Assembly (NCBI RefSeq): GCF_000279145.1
Contig: NC_018178.1
Coordinates: 2,338,001 to 2,402,000, forward strand
Direction: 5' to 3'
Length of the DNA: 64,000 bases
Source: Melioribacter roseus P3M-2
GTDB lineage: Bacteria; Bacteroidota; Ignavibacteria; Ignavibacteriales; Melioribacteraceae
The notes under the pieces were generated by a model that worked only from the letters and a program-made list of their open reading frames with translations, did no database searches and was not told the DNA's origin. Below, piece after piece: positions 63,756 through 64,000 of the stretch; position 1 is the first letter of the stretch; the number at the start of each line of letters is the position of its first letter. The position numbers and the translations under genes were made by a program.

Positions 63756-64000
63756 AGTTGGTTTCAGCGGGACAAACTGCCGGAAGCGTAGCGTCTTTGC
63801 AAATAGACAACATCGAGCACTTTCCTACGACATATTTCTGGGGAATTGTCGCTGCGCTCATAGATACTGCCGATTTTAACGTAGTTGCCACAAAATATTT
63901 TCTCTATCCTTCGTCAAATTCTGCCGAAGAGTTAATAAACTTCATCGATACGCTAAGCGCTGAGTATTACGTGGCAATGGCTGTTTGCGACGACGGTTAT
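63752..64000 (+). pseudogene. Downstream part of the C25 peptidase gene in another frame (open at window edge)
   Basis: In the frame offset by -1, an uninterrupted reading TLKLVSAGQTAGSVASLQIDN... runs to base 64000. It includes DFNVVATKYFLYPSSNSAEELINFIDTL and VAMAVCDDG, resembling the interleukin-like EMT inducer (ILEI/FAM3-like) domain that occurs at this place in some C25 proteins. The end lies outside the window. Whether the frame change is real, a sequencing slip or programmed cannot be told. Confidence 0.7.

Overview
The window looks like a chromosomal stretch of a Bacteroidota/Chlorobiota-type bacterium, most likely of the Ignavibacteria (Melioribacter/Ignavibacterium-like). The reasons are a C-terminal type IX secretion sorting tail of the YPNPFNP kind on a nine-heme cytochrome, a large C25 (gingipain-like) peptidase, many lipoproteins and outer-membrane beta-barrels, AT-leaning codon use, and a mixed fermentative/respiratory gene set (HydF, complex I subunits, multiheme cytochrome, xylose catabolism). 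The species is an inference; no rRNA or tRNA gene was seen.

Layout. 1-1755 (-) is a methyl-accepting chemotaxis protein cut by the window edge. 1975-11321 (+) is a signalling block: a stressosome set (RsbR, RsbS, RsbT), an RsbT-like kinase fused to an RsbX/SpoIIE-type phosphatase, and then five two-component proteins, one of which fuses an RsbT-like ATPase to a histidine kinase. No sigma factor or anti-sigma antagonist is present, so the output is probably phosphorelay rather than SigB. 11324-21660 holds central metabolism and transport: ilvE, a universal stress protein, a CPA2 antiporter with an EIIA-like tail, an MlaE-type permease, gdhA, a frameshifted PEP/pyruvate-binding receiver protein, and an alanine-type aminotransferase, closed by a strong bidirectional terminator. 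21704-25400 is a xylose module: xylBA on the minus strand facing a divergent NrtR-type Nudix regulator with a broken Nudix box.

25487-31710 carries an M16 peptidase, a three-gene nuoGHI group and the ComM/YifB ATPase. 31869-36302 is a membrane/osmotic group (two MscS channels, a voltage-gated-type K+ channel, an outer-membrane protein). 36375-38566 is a decayed OmpR-type response regulator and histidine kinase pair with six lesions, followed by an intact spondin-domain lipoprotein, an MsrA-MsrB fusion and a pirin. 41809-44440 (-) is aspA-hydF; 44555-46549 (-) is the T9SS nonaheme cytochrome.

46782-57382 holds cysS, envelope proteins (beta-barrels, lipoproteins, TPR, DUF4292-like, an EnvC-like murein hydrolase activator), an ATP-grasp protein and rsgA, whose best start is a rare ATT codon. 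57429-60273 is a three-gene glycosyltransferase run (GT4, GT4, WecG/TagA), probably for surface polysaccharide, and 60288-64000 is a C25 peptidase gene that changes frame at an A5 run and continues to the window edge.

Most striking are the stressosome-to-two-component wiring with its two fusion proteins, the T9SS-exported nonaheme cytochrome, the decayed two-component pair next to intact putative targets, and the apparent single-base frame breaks at about 17546 and 63746-63750.
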